Below, piece by piece: positions 29,865 through 41,788 of a stretch of 64,000 nt of DNA (position 1 is its first letter; each line of letters begins with the position of its first letter). A model generated the notes under the pieces. The model was not told where the DNA came from. It worked only from the letters and a program-made list of their open reading frames with translations, and did not search any database. A program made the translations under genes and the position numbers. The DNA is from Zea mays. Lineage: Eukaryota > Streptophyta > Magnoliopsida > Poales > Poaceae. The DNA is taken from positions 116,515,898 through 116,579,897 of the forward strand of contig NC_050105.1 in assembly GCF_902167145.1 (NCBI RefSeq), given 5' to 3'.

Positions 29865-31723
29865 ATACGTTACCCGCGCGCTCAAGCACAAACCAGTAGG
29901 TTAAAACATGTTTTATTCTCTGCGTTAAAAGAGTGATTTGTATGTTTTAGCACTAGTTTCCCATCATTGCTGGTTGCATTAAGATCGGCAGTAATAACTT
30001 ATCATGCATGTCAGGTAGTTTTAAAACCAGGTCTAGATAAAAAAACGGTCGAAAACGGATACTTATTTAGATATCAATTTTTTGATTGTTTTTCTTTGAT
30101 TGCGAATGAATAGGATATAGAATCTGTTATACAAATTTGTATTCTTGTTTTTAGCATCGAGCTTGTAAAAATTCATATATAAAAGGTAAACATCAAATTT
30201 ATCATATATTTTCTCAAGTGTTAGATATAAAATTTGGATAAGAATTCGGATATTTATTCACCTTTTTTGTTGTATAGCTAGAGCAAATAATGCATAAAAC
30301 AATTTGTGCAAAATTTTATTCTTACCGACATCAAATTTCATACATATCTATTTTAAAATATAAAATTTGTTCGAATAATTTGGATATCCACTTTCATTTC
30401 TCGGGATTGTTATAAGTTACACCAAAGCTTATCATAATATTTTTCTCAGCAGTTATTTCATTCAGTGGCGTCTTTCCTGTAACACAAATTTATTAGAATT
30501 CTTTAGGCTCATCCCATCTTTTAGCATTGTTGAAAGTTATAGCACAACAAAATCTTTATCAACCATGGGCCATCATTGTCTAGTGTTTAATTTCAATAAC
30601 TCCGAGAAACTAGAGTATATCTTCAAGTCATCTAACCAACTCAATCAGCCAAGGAAAATTGGAAAACCATGTTAGGATGAAATTATATGTTAAATTGAGT
30701 GTAAGATAAGATTACTTAGTAAGTTAGAAAAAGGAAATAATACCAATTGCAAAGTGGGCACGACCAACGTATGTAGTTGTGTGCACTATAAGGAGGAAGT
30801 AGGGCACCTTGCATGAATGATCATGAAAATCGAAGTTATGTTTGTCACGGTAACTGGACATTTGTTCCATAGATATCTTGCTATAATACTTGGTAAAATT
30901 GCTTCCATACTTATTTTGTTCCATTGATGCTGGTGAGTGCCAAAATACCATCCAAACTTAGTACATTGCCAATATGGCATTGTGGTAACGAAGTTCGTTC
31001 CAACAATATGCTACACAGTGAGAATTTTCATGTAATATTTCATATAATATGTAACATTCTTTCACAAGATCAATGGCATTGTAAATGTTGTTATAAGCCA
31101 CCAAGTTATATACATTGGAGACCATTATTTTGGAACAAAGAACCATATGTATTTTATTCACAAAAACATGTCATTAAGGGCTTCAAATCTTATGGTTTTA
31201 ACCCAATTATAAACATAAGAGTGTGATACATACAATACTTAAAAATAATAACAACATGACATCTAAATCCAAGAGTTTCCACCTAGAATCTAAATGCATC
31301 CTAATCACAAGTGTTTCAATGTCACTAGTATGTGAATGATTTTTGAACAAAAAGTTAAATAAAAATAGAGAATGTAGATTGGGTGGCTCACTAAAGAGGA
31401 AGTGGGTGGTGATGCTCCTAGGGCCGACGATGGCTCGTGGCGGACGAGGACACGAAAGCATGGTGGCCAAATGAATTCTAGCCGGGAACTACACCATCCT
31501 AAGGCCCACTTTCGAGTCCCATCAGGGTGAAAGACAGTTTTATATGGTTGGCTGATGGAGTCGATGCAAATTAATGCCCCTGAGGGCACCAAGGCCGATT
31601 TCCTTGTCTACTGCCTTGAGATTCCACATGAAGCCCCCTCCATCTACGACCAAGCTCCACCATATATTCTAGAGGGATTCATGTGCCAACTATGCTACAT
31701 GCCGCTCTAGGAGGGGGAATGCT
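29865..31723. other. AT-rich intergenic DNA, no gene recognised
   Basis: Long AT-rich stretch with degenerate 'aaatttg'/'ggatat' motifs (30050-30400) that suggest an old repeat I cannot name. ORFs at 30724-31226 and 31207-31592 overlap each other on both strands and show no motif. From about 31390 composition becomes GC-rich, leading into the next entry. Confidence 0.4.
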
Positions 31724-32005
31724 CTAGTAGAGGGCGCCGTGGAGGGGCTCGAGGCCGGTGATGAAGGGCGGACCATCTTCGGCGAGCGTGACGGTGCACA
31801 GGGACGTTGTTTCTATGTTGGAGGGAGACCAAAGGACGCCGGAGTAGGGGAATCCGAGCAGGACGGCCTGAGAAGTGGCGTCGGCGACCTGCCGGTCGAG
31901 CAGGCCCGCTGTGGTGGCGATGGCGTTGGCCACGGTCGCGGCCAAGCCCTCGCTAGAGGCGGCATCGACATAGGAGAGAGGGCGGCCGTCCATGGGCTGG
32001 GGCAT
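31724..32005 (-). CDS. Small GC-rich ORF, 93 aa, possible gene fragment
   Basis: The frame starts MPQPMDGRPLSYVDAASSE after a GC-rich, CCGCCGCC-type leader (32006-32050), in the style of a grass gene 5' end, and stays open with gene-like composition (ATVANAIATTAGLLDRQVAD). It ends at a stop soon after GALY. I do not recognise the protein. It may be a first exon, a small gene or a captured fragment. The opposite strand is also open here (31739-32062), a common effect of high GC, so orientation is inferred from the leader. Confidence 0.35.
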   Translation of the reverse strand: MPQPMDGRPLSYVDAASSEGLAATVANAIATTAGLLDRQVADATSQAVLLGFPYSGVLWSPSNIETTSLCTVTLAEDGPPFITGLEPLHGALY

Positions 32006-32062
32006 TTCCTGGAGGGGGGCAGTAGGGAGCGGCGGCGGCTGGGTGGGAGGGGAGAGAAGTGA

Positions 32063-32990
32063 AAAAAAATCTAACCTAGCTCTATACTATGTGGGAAACC
32101 CTGACCCTATCTTGTGGTTAGATAATGTATTAATAGACATGAGATAACTGGGTTTGACCCATTATACAGGGGTGAGAGAGTAATTACACGAGGAGAAACC
32201 AAACCCTAAACGGGATTCTAACAGTTTGACTCACTACTATACTAAAATTGTATTCTTGACAACCAAGTATAAACTAATAATTACAGTATCCTTCATCTTC
32301 GCAAGCACAACAATTTATAGAGATTTTTTTCTATTCCCTCCACTTAGATTTTCTGAACAGCTCCTCTCAATAACTTTGAGTGTTATTCTATGTTCTCAAC
32401 AACTTATAAGTTATAATAAAGCAAGGAGGAAAAAAGGGCAATGCCAATAATGTCGTCCAGGTGGATTGGGAAAAAAACATTCCACTCATGTGAAGAAATT
32501 ATATTATTTAAACAACAATGCGTTAGGGGAGCTTCCAGCATATGGTGTCTTGGTGTGTTCTCAGAGAGAAAAGGAATGCCTTTGTGGCATACAGAACACG
32601 GCAGAAAACGAATCTATATGGAGGCTATGCTACTGAACTAACATGCGCTTTATCATATCCGGACCGGGCCGGGCACAGGCTGAAACATTACAGAATGTTC
32701 CCTTCCTTCCTAGAATGAAAAAGCTCACGCTTTCACCAAAATCTGACGAAATCCTTTTGCTTATAAAGGAGTCGGGAAAACTCAAAAAGCTTGGGGCCGT
32801 GTCAATGCGAATAATCAAATCAGATACAATTAAATAGGTAGATGCCCATGACATGTGAATATAATAGCATAATCTGCAGTTCTTACAAATTTTGTGCACA
32901 TATGTGTAGCCCTACCTAATATATTCTTGGTTTGCAAAATTATAATACGGAGTTATAAAATATGTGCATAATATATGGCATTTATTCTAT
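32063..32990. other. Intergenic DNA, no gene recognised
   Basis: No convincing ORF, RNA gene or repeat. Short frames at 32226-32899 lie on both strands and carry no known motif. Confidence 0.4.
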
Positions 32991-33570
32991 AGCGCCGGCC
33001 CTGGCGGGGGTCGAGCAGTGCCCCCGACTAGTGCCCTCGACCAAGGCCCCCCATAATATTGTAGCCCATTAATCTTGACTTCGTAGTCTCAAGCCCAACC
33101 GTCTAGGTTCTCAGTGTGTAGTGTGAGATAGGGATGTTTACTCTTTCATCTCTATCTCTCGCACAGTCGTAGACAGACAGGCGGCTGTGCCCTATCCTCT
33201 TGTTAGCCCGTGCACGAGCATCGGGTACGGCGACGCTTTCGTCTTGCTCTACACGGTGAAAACGAAACTAACATGACTTGATCGACTAATCTAACAACAT
33301 GCATCCATTTAATTATTGTTTGAGGTAACCTTCTTTTGAGTTATCTGGACACATAATATGCGACATTTTTCTGCGAGATGTTATGCTATATTTTAATTAC
33401 TTTTTGTTTAATATGAATACATTTTTCATATATACATAAATATTTATTGAAAATATATACACACTATATCTAAGTGTAATAATTATTATTATAAAGGGTA
33501 ATAATTATTATTATAAATGGCCTCCGATATAAGTCTTGTACTGGGCCTCTAAAATATCAGGACCGGCACT
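32991..33570. mobile_element. hAT-like non-autonomous element
   Basis: The ends AGCGCCGGCCCTG (32991-33003) and CAGGACCGGCACT (33558-33570) are inverted complements at 11 of 13 positions, a pattern common in hAT-like non-autonomous elements. No clear 8-bp duplication is left (TATTCTAT against TGTCTACC). The interior is AT-rich with a doubled 'taataattattattataaa' (33476-33523). No coding capacity. Confidence 0.5.
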
Positions 33571-34213
33571 TGTCTACCTCCACAAATAGATGAAGAAAGT
33601 TTTTCCATGTCAAGCTACTATATGATTAACACTTAACACTTCACAATAACAGTGAATTGCTTTATTTTGGTAGTTTTTCTTCTCAAAAAAGCTTAATGCA
33701 TTATTTTCCTGATCGTGTTTACCTGTTTTAGATTAGATGTGAACTAATTAGATTAGTCCAGTTCATTGTGGCATATTACAGTCAATTAGGTTCATCTTTC
33801 AGCTTATATAAGTGTTGATGATGCATATAAGATTGTCTCCAGCAACTCTCATATCTTATTCCTTATTTTAAACTTTAGTCTGCAAATAGTATCAAACATT
33901 GTCATCTACAGTGCCATGACCTCTAATTTACACGATCCACCAAAGACCTGCTAGATAAAAAAACGCCAGTTCTAAAATTCTAAGAACTCAAAGGACACTT
34001 TGGCGTTGAGCTACTCGGCCAGACAAGAAAGGCACTGGGTCCTTCTACTCAACTATATGTGAAAGGGGCTTAGTAGGTCCTCAACCTTTCGGCCCATACC
34101 AGGTCTAAGGTCGGGCTTAGGCTAATTCATTTGTATGTATATAGTTCATATTCATAAAAAAATATTAATTTCTATTTCTCTGCAGCCACATAAGATCACA
34201 TCATCTATATTAT
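33571..34213. other. Intergenic DNA, no gene recognised
   Basis: No ORF of note. Nothing recognised apart from scattered short AT-rich motifs. Confidence 0.4.
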
Positions 34214-34334
34214 TACTCTCTCCATCCTAAATTAAAATTTATTTAGATAATTAATAGATTCATCATAATCTATTTGAATATAGACATAAAAATCTAAGAG
34301 CTAAAACGGATACTATTTTGGGTCGGAGGGAGTA
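34214..34334. mobile_element. Stowaway-like MITE (117 bp)
   Basis: CTCTCTCCATCCTAAATTAA at 34216 and ACTATTTTGGGTCGGAGGGAG ending at 34332 form imperfect terminal inverted repeats, with TA on both sides (34214-34215, 34333-34334). Confidence 0.8.
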
Positions 34335-35197
34335 TTATTTTTCACCATCCCGGTGTAAGTTTCCAAGGCATTCCGCACGAATACGTTTTTAGTGAGAGAC
34401 ATTAAGGTGTTAATGATATGTACTATGGGTACCAGGCCGAGTCTAATAAAGAAGAATCGGATTGTATGGGCCCATGGACTCATCTATGAGGCCACTAGGG
34501 AGGTCCATAGAGATGAGGTTCCCAAAAGATCAGATATGGAAAGCATCTTGGTCGAATAATACATAACCTCCTAAACATATAATAGGACTCATGTACGACT
34601 AAGTATTTCACTCGATTCCTTTATGAATTTGGTAAATGACTTGGTGTCTTCCATGTAATAGTCGTGCATCCTTAGGGTATTATTTTATATTGAGAGCTCA
34701 AACCTATCTAAACTCTCGTGTCTCTCGTGCTCTAAACTTTAAATTTTGATCTTGTGACATACCCCCATTAAATCACAATTGAACAATGTTTGACAGTTGG
34801 GGGATACATGAAGATCAACCTTGAGATGATGACACCCAAGAAGTTTGCATCGAGAGATGAATTCATGTTCAATGCCTTTTGATTCGTCGCCAACATGATA
34901 GAAAACCTTGCCATCTGCAACACTGGGTTCTCCTGTGCAACAATACCAATTGAAAGAAAGAAGCATGAATCACATAAATATCAAAACACCAAATTTAAAG
35001 TCTTCATATCATGATGGTGCATCTAATAAAGAATATGAATGCCCAACAAAAATTACACAAAGAGAATAATTCATCTATTATGAAGCATGATGCACTATTT
35101 AGCATTAATGAGAAAGGAAGCATCACACGACATGATATGAGCAGCTTATCAAGACAAATCCAAGATATACATAATAAAGCTCATGACACCAAATCAG
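34335..35197. other. Left flank of the solo LTR; unassigned repeat-like DNA
   Basis: No recognised gene. A 75-codon minus-strand frame at 34739-34966 has no motif I know. From about 34980 the sequence is AT-rich and similar in style to the copia remnant at 42524. The LTR at 35198 probably inserted into that remnant, but I could not align the left part with certainty. Confidence 0.35.
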
Positions 35198-37569
35198 TGT
35201 CACACCAGGGTTTCGAGGGCACCAAGACCCGGGCGCGAATCAATCACCAAGTGTGCTAGGACCAAGTCTCACACATATGATGAATCATGGCACAGAAACG
35301 AATGTCACATATTTATTATATAATAGAAGTTCTGTACAAAATAAATAAATACATCATAAGGAGACAATGATCCAGCAACCCAAAGTTGACTGGGAGACGA
35401 CGACATAGACCTCTCACGAACTCATCACAATATCCTTCATGTGTCTCATCATGCGGTACCTGTTCTTGACCTGTGGGGGTGTGAGACAGCAAGGGTGAGC
35501 TCACATACGTTCATTGCTCAACAAGTTGTAGGGAATAATGTGCATGAACTCACCAAAGGTGGGAGCTCATGTGCAGTGTAAGGCTTACCAAAGAGGATGA
35601 TTAAAGCTGAGCATTGCTTTTAAAGTTGGTCAAAATTTTATCAGCAGTTACTAAGTATAAGTAGATACCAACCCAAAAAGTAATAGATCAAAACTGATAA
35701 CAACACCTGCGATGCAATGCATATGACAAATTAAGTTTAGTTCCATAAATTACTCATGTGAGGGTCCGAGCCGCTCATGACCGTGAGCACGGCTGATATA
35801 CCATTTTTACACTCTACAGAGGTTGCACATCTTCACCCACAAGTCATGTTACCCATCTGCCAAGGGGTCATGAATCTCATACACCTCTACCAAGGAAGCG
35901 AGGCAGGGTAACACTATGAGGCCTTTACAAAGTTCCACTAGCTTCAGAAAACCCGCTACAGTTTCTAGGAAGCTCCAATGCAGGGATCCCTCGCCTGACC
36001 ACCATTGCAGCAAAATCAACCCACGAACCTCCTACACTGACCACTACCCTATTGCCATTGCCCCTTTCGGGTAAGGTAGTCTTCCACTAGCTTTCCTAAT
36101 TAGTCAGCCAAGGGCGTCCCATGCCACCCTTGTGGTAGCACTATTTTCCCGGGTGGTTCTCCATGTTCCAATTAACAATATGATCTTATCATGAACAATA
36201 ATTAAACATCAACATAATTGGAACATGATCATAATGAAACATTAGTTTCCCAAAACCAAGTAAAGCAATATCAAAGCTACCCAATAATTCATCTGTCTGC
36301 AAGGTGAGGAATAAAAAATGCTAGGGAAACCTATTAGGCCCCATCAAATTAACCTGAGCATGTCACAGTGATTAACAACGAACACTATTAGGTAAAAAGG
36401 AGTGATCAAGGGCACAACTTGCCTGAGACTCAAGATTCCAGGCACCAGGATGATCTTCAGATTCTCGTAACCTCACTGCTATTCGTAGCAATACAAACAA
36501 ACATGATATAGGCAAAATTTACATCACACCAAACATAAGCACAAGCTGTATAATAATAATCTACGCGATGCTACAAGATCGTGGGTTCAAGAATCGCTAA
36601 ATTCGGAGTTACGGTTGAAAATATATGGTTTTCAGAAGACCTACTCGATTAACCAATTAGACCTAGGTCTTTATGTTGATTTTATACATCATGTGATAAA
36701 GATATTAAATAAATAACTCTAATCTACATTATACTTGAGTAGAGATCATATTTTAGTTAGATTATAAGCATAGACAAACAATCTTTGATTAAGGAGGATA
36801 ATCTATTAAACATAGGTTTAAACAATATCTAATTATAAGAGTAAGTGATATGGTACAAATGATAACATTACTGCGTAGTTATTATTATTATGAAGCTAAC
36901 ACAACTGGAACAAACTAAAACGGAGTTAAAATGAATTAATTGTGGAATTTCTAATTTTTCGGATTTATTTTGTACCTAAAAATCAATTTCTGGGGTTTAT
37001 TTATGACTTTTAATAGAGTTCGGACCGAGCAAACAAAATCCCGAGAGCTTAGGGTGTCTCTTATAAAGTTCAGGATCCAAATTTTATTTTCCTAAAACGA
37101 TACAGGACCGCAGGTTGGTTTCCTAATAACCCAGGGGTTCTTTTATAAAACCGACCCGCCAAAGGGGTACCGATGGATTTCGGTCATCCGATCATGAGTG
37201 GGCGGCTCAGATTATATCCCTATTTAAATGAATCAGTACGTGATATAGACCGTTGGATCAACATCACACGGTCCCTATCTGCCGAGCGAAGGGGTACGCT
37301 GAAACCGTAATCTCGCGCATTCATCAGTAGATCTACGACCACCGTTCACGCGGTATCCAAATCTAATCCGGACTGGTCAGCCCGAGATCAACGGTCCACG
37401 TCAACCATCGCCAGATTCGATCGGAGCCACAATTCCAAGATCCAACGATTCACTGTTGCTTCCCCCATCATCAGACCCTAGGCCAAGACGACGGCGACCG
37501 ACCCGCCATATGGCGCCATAGACGAGATCCCCAACCACGCCCAGGGGAGCCACTCCGACCAAAACACTG

Positions 37570-37703
37570 TTAGGGCTTGTTCGGTTACACCAATCCAGAG
37601 GGGGATTGAAGGGGATTAAATCCCCTCCTAGTCAAAAATGACTAGAAGGGGATTTAAACCCCTTCAATCCCCCTCTGGATTGGTGTAACCGAACATGCCC
37701 TTA
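37570..37703. mobile_element. Tourist-like MITE (128 bp)
   Basis: Element 37573-37700 is a near-perfect palindrome with ends GGGCTTGTTCGGTTACACCA and TGGTGTAACCGAACATGCCC. TTA flanks it on both sides (37570-37572, 37701-37703). The GG..NGTT(T/C)GG end and TTA target match PIF/Harbinger Tourist-like MITEs. It sits in the solo LTR. Confidence 0.9.
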
Positions 37704-37966
37704 TGGGGAGCGGGGAACACGGTGAAACATTGGAAGGGACTCTTACCTCGCTGGTGGATGATGGATTGATGGTGGCTAGAGCTTTTCCCCCAGCAGTCTC
37801 GTCTCTCTATATGTCTTTGACTGCACGCAATGGTGGCACATGTGATATGCTGGTTGAGGAGGGGGGCAGCCGGGCCCTGTATTTATGCTTGTGGATGGCC
37901 GAGGGGTGGCTCCGGGTTCTATACGCGGGTTTGTTAGGCTTACCAACAAGTTCCTAGATTCATGGA

Positions 37967-40900
37967 GAGCTGTCTAAGACTGGGCGTTCGGGTTACCCGT
38001 TTAATTCGGGTCGGGTAGTTCGGGTTTTATTAAATTCGGGTAATGGAAATTGGTACCCGATAGCAGCCAAGAAAAAACGCTACCCGCAAGTTCGGGTTCG
38101 GGTATACCCAATTTACCCGAAATATATAAAAGCACAGCTTGTCTCTTGTCTGAATTTTTCCAGTCTTATTTATAGTCCAGACACCCAGTCTTGATCAGTT
38201 CTGGCACGAAAAGATCACATGAATTGTATCACGCATTTCCGGTTATTCTTTTGTGAGGATATCTCGTGCATTTCCTGGAAGCCTAGCTAAAATCCACACA
38301 GGCAAAGACTGATGACCTGACGTCCTCCTGACCCAAGGAATTGTATCCAGTCAAAGACCTGCCAACCGCAAGGTTTCTCAAGTGGTACTCTCTGTTTCAA
38401 GGATGCTTCCACTGTATTGCATCCAGCAGCCATCCAATGCGTGACTATTTTGACATTCATTTAGTGAAACAAACTGTCTTAACTTTTCAGAATAACTGCT
38501 AGGAATGCATTTAAGATTATATAAAGGGTTCTAACATGTATAGAAGAAAAAGCAGAGTCACAACAGGAAACATTATAATTCAATCTTGAATTCTTCATTT
38601 GAAGTTTACCTGACAGCACCAAGCAATACATTGTTTCCTTCTCCACAGGTTGGCTTGGTTTCTGATGACAGATTGGTTGATCTGCTGATACAGTGAACAC
38701 AGTGAAAACCTTACGAGATATCACAAAAACAGGTGTTGAGCCACTGGCCCTGATGTCTCAACTTGCTACAATAATCACTGACAGGTGCTAACAACTTGAG
38801 TACTTAACAGGTGCTAACATGATTACATGAAGATACCGTGAACACATTACACATTCAGACATTCCAGTGAAACAGTCACAAAAACACAGATCCACAAGTT
38901 GTTCTCCAGGGCTCCATTGGCACTTTGACTGGCTAGCACTGGCAGCAACCTAGTTGTAGACCTTCAGTCGGCCATAGTCTAAACTGTCCAATAAAGATTA
39001 ATGGATCAAATCTGGGCACAACAACACCAGCATAATTGAAAACATGCTAAAAACTCCAATTACACTTGACATCACATACCTTCAAGTACTGTGTGGAGCC
39101 ATAGTCGAGGTCTGAACATTACTGCTTGGTGTTTGTGACTTGGATATGCCGACAGTCACAGTTGGCTGCTCATTCTTTTTTCCTTTGCCACCATATTCTT
39201 CTATCCACTCTGCAAATGCATAGCATAGTTACATATTTAATATTACATTCCTTTGATTCATAAATGCAATCAAGGAAGGAAATATGATACCCTTTTCTAT
39301 TATTGCCAATTCCTCCGTACTCTCTTTTATGTCAACAGTAGGTCTTCGAAGCCAATCTTGTGTGCATACTAAAGCCTCTAACATGAACGGAGTAAGAGAG
39401 GTACGAAAGTCATCCAAAATACGTCCACCTGTGCTAAAAGCTGACTCCGACGCTACTGTTGTGATGGGTATAGCAAGCACGTCACGAGCCATGTGACCCA
39501 AAACTGGAAACCTATTTGAATTGACTTTCCACCAAGCAAGAATATCTATTTTTGACTCTGGGTCTTCTGTTTCTTCAGAGAGATATTTCTCAAGTTCAGA
39601 TTTGTTGGTGCTAGTAGAACAATTGTTTAATTTCATCTTCTTGGAAATTTTTTCTTTAAGCATTCCTCGTGATACTCTCTTAGATTTATCAACATCAACC
39701 ACTTGAACAAGTTCTTCATTTGGAGCATACATGGTCTTATATTCTTCAAAAAGCTCTGTCACAGAAGTATTAATTGCTTCCCAAACCAATTTACCTGATT
39801 CCTCACCAAATATCTCTTCAACACTAATCTTTGTGTACAAAGATAACTTGTACCTTGGATCAAGTAAGGCAGCCACAAATATCAACAAATTGATGTTCTC
39901 TTTCTCCTTCTCCTTTCCCTTGCATTTGTTGCGCCCTTTATCCCTTTCTTGCTCTTGTTGATGTCCTTTCTCATTATCTTTGCTGTTGGTGTGCCAAAGT
40001 CCCCAATACTTATCAAATTTATCTTTCATTCTATTCCCCATTGAAACTTGCAAACTATCTTCACTACTCAACCATTCTTGAATCAACATACGGATTTCTC
40101 CTATCTCATGAAAGAAACCGTTACTAGTGAAAGAAACTGTTACTTCTTGAGCTTGGCTTTCTCTTCAAAGTAATGACGTACAATATCCCTTGTGCAAGTT
40201 CTCCTAGATGGAACTTGGAAACGAGGACAAGCTTTGGACATAAATTTTCTAAAGCCAGGCTTCTCACCAAAACAAAAGGGTTGCTCATCTTCTATTACCA
40301 TCTCAGCAAAGGCATCTCTAAGTGCTTCTTGATCAAACCTCCAAGTGGCAGGAGCTTCCCCATGACATGCTTGCAAGGTGCCTTGCTTTGAGTCCTTGTT
40401 GAAAACATGAGGATTGCGTTTGCATGTACCAAAGTGTTTCTTCAACGCAGATGTTCCATGCCCCCTTGTGTCAGCCTTGATTTCACGGTGGAAATATTTG
40501 CACCTTCCAGCCTTTAGAGACCCTTTGTCATCCTTGATTTTAATAAAATGTTGCCACATCTCAGACCTTGAAGCCATCTCCCTCCTCTCGACTTTCTCTT
40601 TCTCCTTCTCTTCCACATTAATGACCATTTTTTTATTGTCGTCAGTTTTGTCTTGCACTTGAGTCTCTACTTGCACCATTGTTGTCTCCTGACTTTCAAA
40701 TTGAGTCCCGTTGGCTAGTGACTCAATATTATCCTCTGGTTCTGGCATCTACATAAATCAAAATTGAACACTATAATCAATTAATCATTCACTAATATAA
40801 ATACAATAAGAACATATCATAAAATACACATCACAGGCCAAATTACAATCTTTTCATATTATTAAGTTCTATCTCTTAAATTGTTCAGTCAGTGTTCCTT

Positions 40901-41788
40901 TTGACCATTTTCCAAAATTATTATTAGGCTGCAGGTTGGGGTTGCAAGAACAATAAATTGTCCTATTCAAGAACAATGTCACTCACAGACTAAAAAATAG
41001 TAAGGGGAATAGGGTTCCAGACTGGGACTAGGAAATACATACATTGCACGACGATTCCGATGTGGCTGCCGTCCTTCAATCCCCTAGTCGCCGGCGACTG
41101 GTGACAGGTGACCTGATGATGGAGGTACTGGCCAGGGGCATCGGTCGGTAGTTGGGTACTTGGGTTAGGTGAACCAGCGTGGTGAATAATTGAAGAAGAA
41201 ACAAGAAAAGAACTAGCGACCTGATGAGTGATGATTGGTGAAGATTGAAGAAGCAGCCGATGTCTGGTTTGGCCGCTGCCTCCGGCGCCACCAGTCCACC
41301 ACGCGCCACCGAGGACGAGGGACTGGATCACTAGAATAATGGAGAAAGGTGTCTTGCGGTGGCGGGTGGCGGCTAGCTACTTCTAGGTTTTGCAGCGTCG
41401 CGCCTTGCCGCCTGGGCACTTTGGCAGCTTGGCTAATTGGCTTGGTGTGCGGACGTGCGGTGTTGACTAATTGACTTGGTGGGATCATCAGATCATGGGC
41501 CATGGCATGTGCACGTGATCATGTCCAGTCCAAGCCCAAGGCGGCAAGGCCCACTTCTCCACTCCACCAGATGACCAGACGGCCAGACCGCCACGGTGTG
41601 CAGTACTAATATGGGTACTTCGGGTACCGGGTGCTACTACCTGAAATACCCAAACTAATTTTGGGTAATAGCATTTACTATCCGGATTAGACTTCGGGTA
41701 CCACGGGTTCGGGTATTTCGGGTCCGGGTCTGGGTTTTTCGGGTTCGGGTAGCGGGTAGCGGGTAATATGCCCAGTCTTAGAGCTGTC
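37967..41788 (-). mobile_element. hAT transposon with 8-bp duplication, internally deleted
   Basis: Element 37975-41780 (3806 bp). The 11-bp inverted ends are TAAGACTGGGC and GCCCAGTCTTA, with GAGCTGTC duplicated at 37967-37974 and 41781-41788. Both ends are packed with GGGTA/TACCC motifs (37995-38120, 41620-41770), the kind of subterminal repeats hAT transposases bind. The interior holds a broken BED-finger/hAT transposase gene on the minus strand. 38130-39080 and 40750-41600 show no further gene; a GC-rich minus-strand set of overlapping frames at 40990-41503 has no motif I recognise. Confidence 0.92.
39082..40748 (-). pseudogene. hAT transposase (BED finger/RICESLEEPER-like) with central deletion
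   Basis: The N-terminal exon 40140-40748 (202 aa, start MPEPEDNIESLANGT) holds a BED-type finger (MWQHFIKIKDDKGSLKAGRC ... HGTSALKKHF) in which the second Cys is Phe (RCKYFHRE). It ends in a stop right after FEEKAKLKK. A different frame then continues at about 40137 with TSNGFFHEIGEIRMLIQEWL and runs to 39291. An intron, AAAAGG|GTATCA...TTTGCAG|AG, joins it to a last exon 39082-39209 (EWIEEYGGKGKKNEQ). The C-terminal hAT dimerisation region is clear (ILAWWKVNSNRFPVLGHMAR, ESAFSTGGRILDDFRTSL). Family proteins are about 650-700 aa; here some 300 central residues with most of the catalytic domain are missing and the joint is out of frame. It cannot be an active transposase. Confidence 0.88.

Noticed and set aside
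39229..40748. Intact hAT transposase interrupted only by an intron at 40090-40139
   Set aside because: No GT/AG intron restores the frame there, and the protein would lack the whole central catalytic part.
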